From a virus: a stretch of 64,000 nt of DNA. A program made the translations under genes and the position numbers. Each line of letters starts with the position of its first letter. The stretch's first letter is position 1. Positions 39,660-48,046 of the stretch are shown piece by piece. The DNA lies in the IMG/VR virus record IMGVR_UViG_3300025133_009608, positions 124,001 to 188,000 of that record; one strand, 5' to 3'. The notes beneath the pieces are model-generated. The model saw only the letters and a list, made by a program, of their open reading frames with translations, made no database searches and was not told where the DNA came from.

Positions 39660-39759
39660 TTTAATTTCCTATTTATTTTATTGTAATATGTCGTCGAACT
39701 TCTAATTAAGATCGTTGAAGGTGCGACATTCTACTAAAAACTTTAATAATTAAAATTAT

Positions 39760-40008
39760 TTATGCTTTCTTTATAAGATAAATCATTTCCTCTTGATTTA
39801 GTTTGTGAACCTTATCAGTTCGAATCCAATTATCGAGAGGGTCGAAGCTAGGATTCTCATGCGCCAAGGACGAATGATATACTTCTCCATTAGAGAATCT
39901 GATCTTGTGATACCTCCAGCCCCCCTCGGTGCACTCTGAGTCCGTAATGGTTCCAAAAAGAATGTTTCCTTTCCAGATCATGTAAACTTTTCTTCCTATA
40001 TGATTCAT
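39760..40008 (-). CDS. Hypothetical beta-rich protein
   Basis: An 82-residue protein. VYMIWKGNILFGTITDSE and YHKIRFSNGEVYHSS form a barrel-like strand series seen in small phage proteins. Ends in a helix. Function unknown. Confidence 0.64.
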   Translation of the reverse strand: MNHIGRKVYMIWKGNILFGTITDSECTEGGWRYHKIRFSNGEVYHSSLAHENPSFDPLDNWIRTDKVHKLNQEEMIYLIKKA

Positions 40009-40025
40009 CTCTTACCCTAAATGAT

Positions 40026-40277
40026 TTAACTTTCTTCTCTTGCCCTTTTTCTTTCTTCTCGCTCTGCTTCAAATTGAAGCTGCACGACGACCGAGGATGC
40101 CATTAGCCCAGTCACAAGAGCCGAAGCGTATATCACCTGGCTCGCAATAGAAGATAAGCCCAAAAAGCTACCCCCCCACACAAAAATAAACAATCCTCCG
40201 AAGATCATAGACAGGAACAATAACATTTTCCCCATCTCTTTCGCGGTTCTCAGCGCAACCTTTTGATAAAACTCCAT
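40026..40277 (-). CDS. Two-helix membrane protein
   Basis: An 83-residue protein with two transmembrane segments (MLLFLSMIFGGLFIFVW and SQVIYASALVTGLMASSVVV) and a Glu/Arg-rich C-terminal helix. Possible holin or membrane-takeover protein, not demonstrable. Confidence 0.64.
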   Translation of the reverse strand: MEFYQKVALRTAKEMGKMLLFLSMIFGGLFIFVWGGSFLGLSSIASQVIYASALVTGLMASSVVVQLQFEAEREERKRAREES

Positions 40278-40456
40278 CGATACTACTCCCCATTCTTATA
40301 TTTAATATAAAAAGCAAGCAGAAATAATTATCCACTCACCCATGTGTACCCCTAGCGTGTCTCGCCACTCTCAAGCGGTGGGCGGAGGTGCTATGGGTTT
40401 GTAAAGATTATACTGCGCGCTGCTTTAGTTTTCTAGTTTTATTTCCCAACAAGTTC

Positions 40457-40720
40457 TTAAAGCCAGCGGCCATTCTGGTCGCGAAATCTTACTCCGCCGT
40501 CCCTTTGCCTAACTACGTATCCAGCCCACGAACAATGCTTTGCGCTCTTCAGTGGCGCAACTATCTCTCTTGATGCGAGCAAGCTGTTTGAGCAAAAAAC
40601 GGAGGCTTTCGCCCCATGCTCACCAGAGCGAAGCCCCCACTTGATTGGCGAGCCACAATCTGGGCATTTATTATTCCATTCTTTTGGAACAGAACCAAAT
40701 TGGAAATTATAATATGACAT
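40457..40720 (-). CDS. Zinc-ribbon protein
   Basis: An 87-residue protein: CPDCGSPIKWG, then FCSN and HCSWAGYVVRQRDG. Four to five cysteines plus His fit a zinc ribbon. Own main-class promoter about 83 nt upstream. Function unknown. Confidence 0.66.
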   Translation of the reverse strand: MSYYNFQFGSVPKEWNNKCPDCGSPIKWGLRSGEHGAKASVFCSNSLLASREIVAPLKSAKHCSWAGYVVRQRDGGVRFRDQNGRWL

Positions 40721-40803
40721 GATCCTTCGTATAATGTCATATTATTCATAGTTACCCGCCCAGACCGAGATCGGCTTCGACGATCTTCATATCTATCACT
40801 TGT

Positions 40804-40827
40804 TTATAATAAGTCGATCTTATTTAT
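40804..40827 (-). promoter_or_regulatory. Phage promoter (main class)
   Basis: Core with one change (CGACTTATTATAA), 83 nt before the zinc-ribbon gene. Leftmost clear copy on the minus strand. Confidence 0.7.
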
Positions 40828-40836
40828 CGAAGATTT

Positions 40837-41925
40837 TTATTCATAGTCCCTAACACAGATTCCAACAGGGAATCTGGGAACACCATCCTCTGTTAATTCA
40901 AAGAATTTTACGGTCAGATGCTTTCCAATATAGCTTTGGCCATCCTTAAATGCACGCGCACGCGTTTCGTGCGTTCCCTGCGGACGCACGCCGAACTCAA
41001 ACCCAGAGTCAGTAACACATCTGTATACAATTAATCCAGACTCACGACCATCGCCGTCAGTAAACCCTACGATCTTGTACTCGGCATCTTGGAATCGCTT
41101 AACCTTCATGAGATCGTAACTACGATTCTTAAACTTATAAAGAGAATTACAGTTCCGAGCCATCAGTCCTTCATACCCATCCGCAAGCACGCGCTCCTCA
41201 TACTCGTCCAGCTCATCGGATGTCTTTAGCATCTTCGTTTGCACAAACTTAATACGCGAAGGTGGAGACTGCTCCGTGTTTACGAACCTATCCTCAAATG
41301 TTTCAACCTCATGGGGGCGGTCATAAATGTGATACTCAAGCAGATCGGTATCATCACGCTTCTTCTTTACAGCAGAGATAACTCTCTGGAAAGTCCAGCC
41401 ATGAACATACAACTCACCATCAGTGCACTCTCCATCGCTAAGTAATGTACAGAGCTGATCATTAATTTTATCTGGAATATCAATTAATTTCCCCTTCCTA
41501 GACCACATTGTGACGGCGCCATTCTCTTTTCGCGCAAGCATACGCACGCCATCGAGCTTCGGCTGGCCCCAGCAGGGGAAGCTGATTTTACTTGGGTGCT
41601 TATCATATCTGTGCGCGAGCATAGGAAGAAACAGTCCATCCGACTCTTTAGGGATGTTACTCTTATCCTCTACGTATCCTGAATCTTTTTTACGCTCAAA
41701 CGCAGATCGAGCCTCAGAGAGTGCTTGCTCCCTAATGGTCGTTTCATTTGCACGTCCCAAATTCTTACCTTCGGCAATAAGCCTTGAATCAAGCTGCTTT
41801 TTGCCTGTGACATAACCGTGTTCAGTTTCAACGTAGCAGGTGCCGTCGCCCATTTCAAGGACCGAGATATTCCACTCTTTAATTTTACCATTGGTCGATC
41901 TTCCATATAAGGTTGGTAGACTCAT
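40837..41925 (-). CDS. ATP-dependent DNA ligase
   Basis: 362 residues from MSLPTLYGRSTNG (GAGGGG upstream; frame open to 41985). Adenylation Lys123 lies in PKLDGVRM. DGELYVHG, EGLMARN and LMKVKRF are motifs III, IV and V of covalent nucleotidyltransferases. The N-terminal about 85 residues (LGRANETTIREQALSEARSAFERK) look like a WGR-type DNA-binding domain. Seals nicks in phage replication and repair. No NAD-binding domain. Confidence 0.93.
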   Translation of the reverse strand: MSLPTLYGRSTNGKIKEWNISVLEMGDGTCYVETEHGYVTGKKQLDSRLIAEGKNLGRANETTIREQALSEARSAFERKKDSGYVEDKSNIPKESDGLFLPMLAHRYDKHPSKISFPCWGQPKLDGVRMLARKENGAVTMWSRKGKLIDIPDKINDQLCTLLSDGECTDGELYVHGWTFQRVISAVKKKRDDTDLLEYHIYDRPHEVETFEDRFVNTEQSPPSRIKFVQTKMLKTSDELDEYEERVLADGYEGLMARNCNSLYKFKNRSYDLMKVKRFQDAEYKIVGFTDGDGRESGLIVYRCVTDSGFEFGVRPQGTHETRARAFKDGQSYIGKHLTVKFFELTEDGVPRFPVGICVRDYE

Positions 41926-41926
41926 T

Positions 41927-42130
41927 TTAACACCCCTCTTCTTGTACATAACCTGTAACTTCCAACATAACTTCTCCGTCTTCATTTAGGCCAACAATCA
42001 GCCATCCGATATCCTGAAGCATCGGCTCCGCTAGAAGTTCGCAAAGATATTCGTTCCAAGAATTAATATCTGACTCAATTGCAACATCGAAGTCAATAGA
42101 AATTGTTTCTTTTACATCATACTGAATCAT
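41927..42130 (-). CDS. Hypothetical protein
   Basis: 67 residues from MIQYDVKETISIDF; GGAGGAAG precedes the ATG. Sits 1 nt before the ligase gene and is likely co-transcribed. Strand-rich acidic protein of unknown function. Confidence 0.64.
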   Translation of the reverse strand: MIQYDVKETISIDFDVAIESDINSWNEYLCELLAEPMLQDIGWLIVGLNEDGEVMLEVTGYVQEEGC

Positions 42131-42504
42131 CACTCTTCCTCCACTGCCCACTTAAACTGTTCAGGCTCGATAGTTGTTTCAAAGGATTGCGTTTCAAGCA
42201 TCCACTCAAGGTTTCCGTTTATCACCTGCTGAATTGCGTCCGATTCATTTAAAGCGTGTACGCGAGCCTGTGTCAGATAAAGCTCTGGAACCGTGACTAC
42301 ATAATATTTATTATACTCTTTGCCGCCACTGTTATCTACAACGCTAGCCCTAGATTGGAAATGATATATCTCATCCCATGTGGACGTACACATATCACAC
42401 GTAACTTCCTGCCAACAATAAACTTCGTCGAATTTAACTTCGCCACCCGTTATATCTTCGGAGGAACAAATGGGGCATTTATTGTTGCTTACAATCTTCT
42501 TCAT
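42130..42504 (-). CDS. Zinc-finger protein
   Basis: 124 residues from MKKIVSNNKCPICSSED. CPIC and CDMC (about 10-13 and 36-39) form one zinc site. The middle (YYVVTVPELYLTQARVHALNESDAIQQVINGN) resembles small phage proteins with a strand-helix repeat. Upstream SD GGGAAGAGG. Operon with neighbours. Confidence 0.68.
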   Translation of the reverse strand: MKKIVSNNKCPICSSEDITGGEVKFDEVYCWQEVTCDMCTSTWDEIYHFQSRASVVDNSGGKEYNKYYVVTVPELYLTQARVHALNESDAIQQVINGNLEWMLETQSFETTIEPEQFKWAVEEE

Positions 42505-42506
42505 AA

Positions 42507-42704
42507 TTAGACCTCTTCCCAAGACAGGACGTACCCTCCCCCAGACTCTTCGTGGAGGTAATCATTAATTACATCAATGAAGCTCTCCTCCGCGCACTCT
42601 CCGTCCGCATCCGTATATACATCGGAAGGAATAGTGAACAGGGTTTGCTCTGGAACGAAATCATCAGAATCCCACTCTACCTCTACCCTCATTGAATTTT
42701 TCAT
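42507..42704 (-). CDS. Hypothetical acidic protein
   Basis: A 65-residue acidic protein (VEVEWDSDDFVPEQTLFTIP), 2 nt ahead of the zinc-finger gene. Function unknown. Confidence 0.6.
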   Translation of the reverse strand: MKNSMRVEVEWDSDDFVPEQTLFTIPSDVYTDADGECAEESFIDVINDYLHEESGGGYVLSWEEV

Positions 42705-42732
42705 ATCTGCCTCCCAAGTAGTCTTTAAAGAT

Positions 42733-43251
42733 TTAAATCAGTACGCCATTAGTTAGGAATACTGCCCTGATCATCTCTGCGGCCTCGCGCGTATGTCCGC
42801 CCATGTTCCATTCCCATACTTCTTCTGGCTCAACCATTACTCCATAATTGGGGCCGTTCTTCCAGTTGTAAATGGTGGCAATAACATCATTTGAAAAATG
42901 GATTCTCCACTCCCAATCTGACTTATCCGCATTTCTATTCTCAGGCTCTCCAAACGCCTTTACAATATCCTCATAGGAAACATCCAAGTGTCCCTGAAGA
43001 CAAGTCCCGTTCGTGTTAATGGATACAGAGTTATGGGTAAAATAGCACTCGCCACTATTAATCGTCGTCGCCATCTTTTTTGCCATAGCTACAACATCCA
43101 TTCCATATTCGGACTCTAACTCCTCAAGAGTCTCGGTGTCGTTGTATTCATCTGGCGGAAACATGGCATTAAGAATATCTGCCGATAGCCCATGTTCCTT
43201 CATAAATCCGTCCAATCTCTCGCCCGCTTCCATATCTTCGTCAGCTTCCAT
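42733..43251 (-). CDS. Hypothetical protein
   Basis: 172 residues; GGAGG ahead of ATG of MEADEDMEAG. Main-class promoter 23 nt upstream. Pattern of strand/helix with IYNWKNGPNYGVMVEPEEVWEWN near the end; no recognised fold. First gene of the ligase operon. Confidence 0.68.
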   Translation of the reverse strand: MEADEDMEAGERLDGFMKEHGLSADILNAMFPPDEYNDTETLEELESEYGMDVVAMAKKMATTINSGECYFTHNSVSINTNGTCLQGHLDVSYEDIVKAFGEPENRNADKSDWEWRIHFSNDVIATIYNWKNGPNYGVMVEPEEVWEWNMGGHTREAAEMIRAVFLTNGVLI

Positions 43252-43274
43252 GTATCTTTCCTCCATTTGCTTTA

Positions 43275-43298
43275 ATATAATAAATCGATCTTATTTAT
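43275..43298 (-). promoter_or_regulatory. Phage promoter (main class)
   Basis: AAGATCGATTTATTATAT core, 23 nt before the 43251 start. It drives the ligase-containing operon unless terminators intervene. Confidence 0.8.
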
Positions 43299-43315
43299 CG
43301 AACTTTTCCGCCCCG

Positions 43316-43993
43316 TTATAGGTTATCCATGTTTACCGCGCTTGCGTTTGCCTGACTAATCGTGGCTGGCACTCCGTGGGTTTCAAACATAACAATCTTG
43401 TTTTTTGTCTTATCGTCAATTCTGCATAGCGTACAGCTATCACAGTTGATATCCTTTTTCCCAGAAACTCCGCTACGAGCGGGGCATAGAAAGGCCGATT
43501 GTCCTGCGATCTTAGTACTCTTTGGAACGCTGCTTCCGTAAACAGATAGGGCGACTCCCCATCCCATTTTAATCGCCTCCTCTGCCTCTTCAATGGAATT
43601 ACAACTTGCTCTAAAGTCATCTTTCAAAACCTGAGCCTCATCCGCTTTCCAGTGGTGAGTATAGCCAATGTTAATTAGACCCTCTTTCTCAATGTATCTG
43701 CACTCCTCATAGGTGTTTTCTGCATCACCTACAACGTCACCAACCACCCTGTGTCGGGCAATACGAGCCTTGCGGCGGCTACTATCCATAGCCGAAAAGA
43801 CACTGCGAATTGTCAGCCTACCATCACTAATTTTTTCTCCCAAATTTCTAATATAGAACAAGGCCCAGCCATAGCAGCCGCCTTTCTTAAATCCACATGA
43901 ATCAGGACAGGTATCTAATGGCGAATAGCTCGCCATTACTTTTCCGATCTTTTTATCTCTCGAGATAGATACCCAGTGTACTTTTCTTTCCAT
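43316..43993 (-). CDS. gp88-like Cys-rich phage protein
   Basis: A 225-residue protein. CPDSCGFKKGGCYG (about 29-42), GDVVGDAENTYEE, then IGYTHHWKAD, ASCNSIEEAEEAIKMGWGVAL and CDSCTLCR. Cys/His arrangement and the GYTHHW motif match a phage family often called gp88. Cysteines may bind a metal or cluster; function unknown. Private promoter 38 nt upstream. Confidence 0.75.
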   Translation of the reverse strand: MERKVHWVSISRDKKIGKVMASYSPLDTCPDSCGFKKGGCYGWALFYIRNLGEKISDGRLTIRSVFSAMDSSRRKARIARHRVVGDVVGDAENTYEECRYIEKEGLINIGYTHHWKADEAQVLKDDFRASCNSIEEAEEAIKMGWGVALSVYGSSVPKSTKIAGQSAFLCPARSGVSGKKDINCDSCTLCRIDDKTKNKIVMFETHGVPATISQANASAVNMDNL

Positions 43994-44031
43994 GATAGGC
44001 TCGCCTTGTATTGGTGTTTTCTTACACCGAT

Positions 44032-44055
44032 ATATAATAAATCGATCTTATTTAT
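44032..44055 (-). promoter_or_regulatory. Phage promoter (main class)
   Basis: AAGATCGATTTATTATAT core, 38 nt before the gp88-like gene. Confidence 0.8.
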
Positions 44056-44058
44056 GAA

Positions 44059-44279
44059 AAAAGTATGCCTATCGGCAACGATTGATCAATCGTTGTAACC
44101 TCGCGGTACTTGGGCCTGAGTGGGCAATTATCACCGATAAGCGGGTCAGGCTCTCTCTCGCTTGGTCTTTCGGCTTGCGCCATACCAATACCCCTTGAGC
44201 TGCCGCGGCAGCCCTTGGCGGCTCTCAGCCAATTTTGGGCAAAATATTTGTATCTATTTTTGAATAATTCTCTGACATT
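44059..44279. other. Hairpin-rich intergenic stretch
   Basis: 220 bp with palindromes CAACGATTGATCAATCGTTG (44078-44097) and GCTGCCGCGGCAGC, a GCCTGA/TCAGGC pair, and one TTTTGGGCAAAA motif copy. No gene supported; could be a terminator plus a small structured RNA. Confidence 0.4.
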
Positions 44280-44492
44280 TTATTCAGCCAGATCCCCAAC
44301 GCCGTCGAGAGGATCAATCTCATACATATCGCAAACTCCAAACGCCTCTGTATTTCCCTCTCTTGAGATACTTACAAGTCGGGTCATAGCCGAGTCAATT
44401 AATACTCTTAGGAAATCCTTGGACATTAGCTGATCCTCTTCGGCTTCTGTTTCGACCGAAAAGGCCATATCAATTAAGTAATTCTTTTTCAT
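44280..44492 (-). CDS. Hypothetical protein
   Basis: 70 residues from MKKNYLIDMAFSVETEAEED; TTTAGGATTATT gives the SD. Strand-helix pattern; the end VCDMYEIDPLDGVGDL is acidic. Function unknown. Confidence 0.6.
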   Translation of the reverse strand: MKKNYLIDMAFSVETEAEEDQLMSKDFLRVLIDSAMTRLVSISREGNTEAFGVCDMYEIDPLDGVGDLAE

Positions 44493-44499
44493 AATAATC

Positions 44500-44709
44500 C
44501 TAAAGTGCTGGAATTGATTGAATATACTCTTGCATCTCCATTGGAGGGAGGATCTCCCAAAATGGATCGCCCTCATTTAAGCAATTTCCTCGAGAGTCAT
44601 AAATATCATAAAAATCATATTCCCCCTCAGGAGTCATGTCCTCATATACTCCATAAAGATAATACTTTTGATCTCCTATAAAATAGGTTCCAACTATTTC
44701 ACTCCCCAC
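44500..44709 (-). CDS. Hypothetical protein (GTG start)
   Basis: A 69-residue aromatic, acidic protein (TYFIGDQKYYLYGVYEDM, PFWEILPP). The GTG start overlaps the previous gene's stop. Pattern of small phage proteins; no function. Confidence 0.58.
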   Translation of the reverse strand: MGSEIVGTYFIGDQKYYLYGVYEDMTPEGEYDFYDIYDSRGNCLNEGDPFWEILPPMEMQEYIQSIPAL

Positions 44710-44836
44710 CCTTAGCCACCTTTACGATAAATGTGTCATGCGCTTGCCTTCTCGCGTCCTCTTCACTTTCTGCGGTTACTTCAAATGAATTTTCTCTAAT
44801 CGCATATTCGCGATAAACCATATTATATTTTTTCAC
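44699..44836 (-). CDS. Small protein (GTG start)
   Basis: 45 residues: MKKYNMVYREYAIRENSFEV then AESEEDARRQAHDTF, a strand-strand-helix fragment shared by phage proteins acting on unknown targets. GGGAGGT sits 2-3 nt before the GTG. Overlaps the next gene by 11 nt. Confidence 0.62.
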   Translation of the reverse strand: MKKYNMVYREYAIRENSFEVTAESEEDARRQAHDTFIVKVAKGGE

Positions 44837-44848
44837 ACTACCTCCCTG

Positions 44849-45313
44849 TTATGCTTTGAGAGAAAAATTATCATAATCAAAATCCGAGACTCCAAGCCCA
44901 ACCGAAACTCCAGACTCATCAATCATATTCAGTAGGGAATATGATTCCGTAGGAACATCGCCCCACGATAGTCCTCCAGAGAGTAGCCATCTGGTTCCCT
45001 TCAAGCCAAGCTGCGTAATATCTCGCCCACAGAAATCTTCAGAAAAGACCTTCTCAATGGCTTCTCTTAACCCTTTCCTTGCATATTCGATCATGGCCTT
45101 TTCGGTCAAGTCATCAAGGTCAAAAAGATCACCCTCAGAGAGAGAATTAATCTTATCTTCTACAATATCATCCTCCTCGTTATAAAAGTGGTTTTCTGCA
45201 ATCTGACGGAGTACGCCATCGGGGATATTCTCAAGTCGAATATCCATAACTTCCCGCCCTCGCTTTAAGTCAAATACGTCTTCACAAACTGCTATCACCA
45301 TATCTGCGCCCAT
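44849..45313 (-). CDS. Hypothetical protein
   Basis: A 154-residue acidic helical protein (EDDIVEDKINSLSEGDLFDL; IEKVFSEDFCGRDITQLG). Main-class promoter 28 nt upstream. Function unknown. Confidence 0.66.
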   Translation of the reverse strand: MGADMVIAVCEDVFDLKRGREVMDIRLENIPDGVLRQIAENHFYNEEDDIVEDKINSLSEGDLFDLDDLTEKAMIEYARKGLREAIEKVFSEDFCGRDITQLGLKGTRWLLSGGLSWGDVPTESYSLLNMIDESGVSVGLGVSDFDYDNFSLKA

Positions 45314-45341
45314 GTTTCCCCCTCATTTGGTTGTTACTATA

Positions 45342-45365
45342 ATATAATAAATCGATCTTATTTAT
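45342..45365 (-). promoter_or_regulatory. Phage promoter (main class)
   Basis: AAGATCGATTTATTATAT core, 28 nt before the 45313 start. Confidence 0.8.
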
Positions 45366-45373
45366 CGAACTTT

Positions 45374-45649
45374 TCACTCAGACGTATACTTGAGTCCGTC
45401 CTCTGGAAGCTTAGAAGTGTCCATCTCCAGCCCCATAATAATCTTCTCCCCAGTAAAAATACTGGAGCCGAGCGGAACCAGCCTATATCCCATAACATCG
45501 CGGTTCCATTTGAAAATTTCCCATGGCTGATTATCGTATGCAGCTCCACGCACATACGCTCCAAAAACCCACCCGATACAGAATATCACCATATAGCTAA
45601 AGAACATTAACATTATAATACTACCTTGTGCATTTAAAATACGGCTCAT
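45374..45649 (-). CDS. Small membrane protein
   Basis: 91 residues from MSRILNAQGSIIMLMFFSYM. One transmembrane helix (about 11-32) with GWVFGAYVRG, then a soluble C-terminus (GYRLVPLGSSIFTGEKIIMG). Function unknown; the start overlaps the small gene above. Confidence 0.58.
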   Translation of the reverse strand: MSRILNAQGSIIMLMFFSYMVIFCIGWVFGAYVRGAAYDNQPWEIFKWNRDVMGYRLVPLGSSIFTGEKIIMGLEMDTSKLPEDGLKYTSE

Positions 45650-45794
45650 TAAATCCAGGAACAATAAGTGTTACGCTTCCTCCGAACCTCTGTATCGCCT
45701 CGTCCCAAGCAATCGATCGATCGTTTGATCCGTAAAACTTTTCGTACCCATAACTCTCTTCGCTGATTTTTATAATAACAGTATAAGCCAACAT
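45621..45794 (-). CDS. Small alpha-beta protein
   Basis: 57 residues: MLAYTVIIKISEESYGYEKF, then SIAWDEAIQRFGGSVTLIV, a compact strand-helix-strand. GAGGGGAC lies upstream and the ATG overlaps the previous stop (TAATG). Function unknown. Confidence 0.6.
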   Translation of the reverse strand: MLAYTVIIKISEESYGYEKFYGSNDRSIAWDEAIQRFGGSVTLIVPGFNEPYFKCTR

Positions 45795-46459
45795 TATTTA
45801 GTCCCCTCAGACTCGCACTCACACCAATCTTCCGTTTCATCACAATGAACGCAACGCACACACTCACACTCGGGCGGCCTCTCCCCACATTCTCCGCATA
45901 TAGGGTTTAGATTCTCATGGTTACAATGCACCCCGCCCTCGTAAAGATCTGATCCGTGAAGCTCGCAACCTGACTCATCGTAAGTTATCAAAAAACTCAT
46001 ATCCTTGTACATCGAAGACATTTTTTCAACCGCTTCCAGCGGCGGCCCCCACGGTGAATCAAACTCCAATGTAATATAATTCTCCCCAAAGTCAACCTCT
46101 GGATCTATATCCCATTTTACTCCCCAGTTATTAACCTGCCACGTATAGCCGCCATGATCCTGCTCTGCTCCAATCTCCTCTCGCGCCTTAGATGCCTGAT
46201 TGCAATCATAAGGAAATCTCATAATATCATCTGGGACGGGACATAGTGCGTTCAAAGAAAAATCTTGAATTGGATTATTATTATCGGGAGGCGTTGCATA
46301 GTGAGCTTTTTTAATTTCACAAAACTCCGTTCCGCTTTCAATAGATTCAGATAGATATTTATTATATGCTGGCGAACGCCCACGCATAGATTCTCTAAAT
46401 CTTTTAATATCTTCGACTGAACCGTTAATCTCAATAGTATTTATACACCAGTTTGGCAT
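45794..46459 (-). CDS. DUF1281/YubB-like protein with Cys-rich tail
   Basis: 221 residues from MPNWCINTIEINGSVEDI, with GGAGG 6 nt before the ATG. FSLNALCPVPDD, WQVNNWGVKWDIDPEV and LEFDSPWGPPLEAVEKMSSM match the DUF1281/YubB ferredoxin-like family. The last about 45 residues add CGECGERPPECECVRCVHC, a zinc-binding tail. Function unknown. Confidence 0.82.
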   Translation of the reverse strand: MPNWCINTIEINGSVEDIKRFRESMRGRSPAYNKYLSESIESGTEFCEIKKAHYATPPDNNNPIQDFSLNALCPVPDDIMRFPYDCNQASKAREEIGAEQDHGGYTWQVNNWGVKWDIDPEVDFGENYITLEFDSPWGPPLEAVEKMSSMYKDMSFLITYDESGCELHGSDLYEGGVHCNHENLNPICGECGERPPECECVRCVHCDETEDWCECESEGTK

Positions 46460-46469
46460 CACTCACCTC

Positions 46470-46667
46470 CTAATCGGTTGCTTTGCTTACATATTCACGC
46501 GCAGACTCAGCCGCCTCAACCCCAGCGACGGCGGCCTTCGCCGTCACCTCTTCGATGTCCTCGCGCAACCTTTCGGCACCACGAGGATTATCCAAAGCAT
46601 AAGCCAAAATAGCATACGCGCATACGCATATCAATGCAAAATAGATAATCTTTTTCACTTCTTCCAC
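46470..46667 (-). CDS. Small membrane protein
   Basis: A 65-residue protein: N-terminal helix KIIYFALICVCAYAILAYAL, then a charged, Ala-rich helix (EDIEEVTAKAAVAGVEAAES). Function unknown. Overlaps the gene upstream by 13 nt. Confidence 0.62.
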   Translation of the reverse strand: MEEVKKIIYFALICVCAYAILAYALDNPRGAERLREDIEEVTAKAAVAGVEAAESAREYVSKATD

Positions 46668-46882
46668 CTATCAGTTTTTGAGAAAATCATCGTACTCTCG
46701 CGCTCGCGCATACTCTCCAGAAACTTCTTGGACTTTTCAGATCCACGATCCGAAAGATCCCGATGGTACTGCATCCGTCGCGCCCTTGCCTGATCCTTTT
46801 TGTCGGCATATCGCAGAACGTCGATTGAACCTCCGCCAGCCAAAAACCTCTCAATCTCTCGATCCATTTCTTCTCGATCCAT
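46655..46882 (-). CDS. Small charged protein
   Basis: A 75-residue highly charged helical protein (DKKDQARARRMQYHRDL; SEKSKKFLESMRERE); AGAGGTG upstream. Variant promoter 25 nt before the ATG. Function unknown. Confidence 0.6.
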   Translation of the reverse strand: MDREEMDREIERFLAGGGSIDVLRYADKKDQARARRMQYHRDLSDRGSEKSKKFLESMRERESTMIFSKTDRWKK

Positions 46883-46907
46883 GCCACACCTCTCTGTTGT
46901 TAAATAG

Positions 46908-46931
46908 CTATAATAAATTAAGATTATTTAT
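46908..46931 (-). promoter_or_regulatory. Phage promoter, variant class
   Basis: AATCTTAATTTATTATAG on the minus strand, 25 nt before the 46882 start; closer to the variant than to the main class. Confidence 0.55.
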
Positions 46932-46953
46932 ATTAAAACCTTCTAATATGATA

Positions 46954-47235
46954 TTAGAAAATCGAAATAACATTTTTCAAAAGCTCCCTACTTCTTTTTC
47001 TTTCTCTTTTGGTCTTTTTCTCTTTTACTGGAGATCGAAAAGAAGCGGCATCAGTACCGTTTTCAATTGCGGCCTTTCTTAGCTCCTTCCAGAACCCCGA
47101 AGGGGCCACCAAATTTTCTCCAGAAAAAGCCTGAGAGTTTGGATTTTCAGATCCGCGAGAGACGCAGAGCCAAAAAGCCCTTCCCCCATCGAGATAAAAC
47201 CTAAACGTATTCCCCTCATAAACAACATCAATCAT
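46954..47235 (-). CDS. Hypothetical protein
   Basis: 93 residues from MIDVVYEGNTFRFYLDGGRA; AGAGGT ahead of ATG. Strand-rich N-terminus with FWLCVSRG, then a very basic tail (PVKEKKTKRERKRSREL), suggesting nucleic-acid contact. The frame continues open upstream to 47556, but that part crosses the promoter. Confidence 0.6.
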   Translation of the reverse strand: MIDVVYEGNTFRFYLDGGRAFWLCVSRGSENPNSQAFSGENLVAPSGFWKELRKAAIENGTDAASFRSPVKEKKTKRERKRSRELLKNVISIF

Positions 47236-47280
47236 AATATACCTCTGGTTTGGTCGAAGCACCTCGCCTCTCTCACCGAA

Positions 47281-47304
47281 ATATAATAAATCGATATTAT
47301 TTAT
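47281..47304 (-). promoter_or_regulatory. Phage promoter, variant class
   Basis: AATATCGATTTATTATAT, intermediate between the two classes, 45 nt before the 47235 start. Confidence 0.55.
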
Positions 47305-47462
47305 ATCAAAATCTATCATCGGTAGATAGAAAGGCTTGTTAAGTTTTTGCCCAAAAATAAAGCAAAAAGCGTCAAAAACAGGAAAGGAATAAATTAGAAC
47401 GATATGAAAAGTTTTTGCCCAATATGGCAGGGGGCGAGGGCGAGTCGGGGCGGAGAAGTTCC

Positions 47463-47486
47463 ATAAATAAGATCGATTTATTATAG
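47463..47486 (+). promoter_or_regulatory. Phage promoter (main class), plus strand
   Basis: Same core in plus orientation, 57 nt before paralogue 2. Two TTTTTGCCCAA motifs lie within 120 nt upstream. Confidence 0.82.
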
Positions 47487-47543
47487 GTAAGCGAGAGGGA
47501 GAGTTGGCTTCCTCCATCAACCAAAAAATAGGAAAAAGAAAAA

Positions 47544-47954
47544 ATGAGTATTTCACTATTCAATGATCAGAAGGATGAATCTTCCGTCCAAATCATTCGC
47601 GAAACGATGAATGTTTCGCTTGCCGATGACGGCACCCCAATTGTTTCGTTTGCAACAAATCGGGGCAAGGGTTCTGGAGCACAGTCGATGGCCGTTTCGG
47701 ACTTCGGCGACTACATCGAGGCTCTTGAGGAAGTCGCCCAAAATGGAATCGAGGAGCGGGCAGAAGAGAACCTTTCTCCTGCGGATACTGTTCGGCGCAC
47801 CATCACAAATGTTGATGGCATGGTTCACTTCCGAGTTCGTAGCGGCAAGGGTGCGAAGCCCGCAAAGGTGTCGGCACCAGAGTTTGCCGAAGTTACGGAA
47901 CTTCTTCGCTCCACAGTTGGCGCGGTAGAAGAGGCGGCGGCCCGACTTTCATAG
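47544..47954 (+). CDS. Internally duplicated small phage protein, paralogue 2
   Basis: A 136-residue protein. First 60 residues are nearly identical to paralogue 1, including RETMNVSLADDGTPIVSFAT and GKGSGAQSMAV; the second half diverges more. Same two-repeat architecture. Own plus-strand promoter and terminator. Confidence 0.85.
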   Translation: MSISLFNDQKDESSVQIIRETMNVSLADDGTPIVSFATNRGKGSGAQSMAVSDFGDYIEALEEVAQNGIEERAEENLSPADTVRRTITNVDGMVHFRVRSGKGAKPAKVSAPEFAEVTELLRSTVGAVEEAAARLS

Positions 47955-47966
47955 TCAAAAACAAAG

Positions 47967-48000
47967 ATGGGGGCTTCGATTATATAATCGAGGCTCCCAT
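47967..48000 (+). terminator. Hairpin terminator
   Basis: ATGGG-GGC-TTCGATTATATAATCGA-GGC-CCCAT type stem-loop just after paralogue 2; no strong T-run on the plus strand. Confidence 0.6.
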
Positions 48001-48046
48001 ACCTTCGAAAAAGATGTCAAATTTTTGCCCGCTGTTCTGATAGTCT

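Noticed and set aside
45649-45888. 79-codon minus-strand frame
   Set aside because: The 57-residue frame at 45621-45794 has a ribosome-binding site and a TAATG coupling overlap, and DUF1281 covers the rest.
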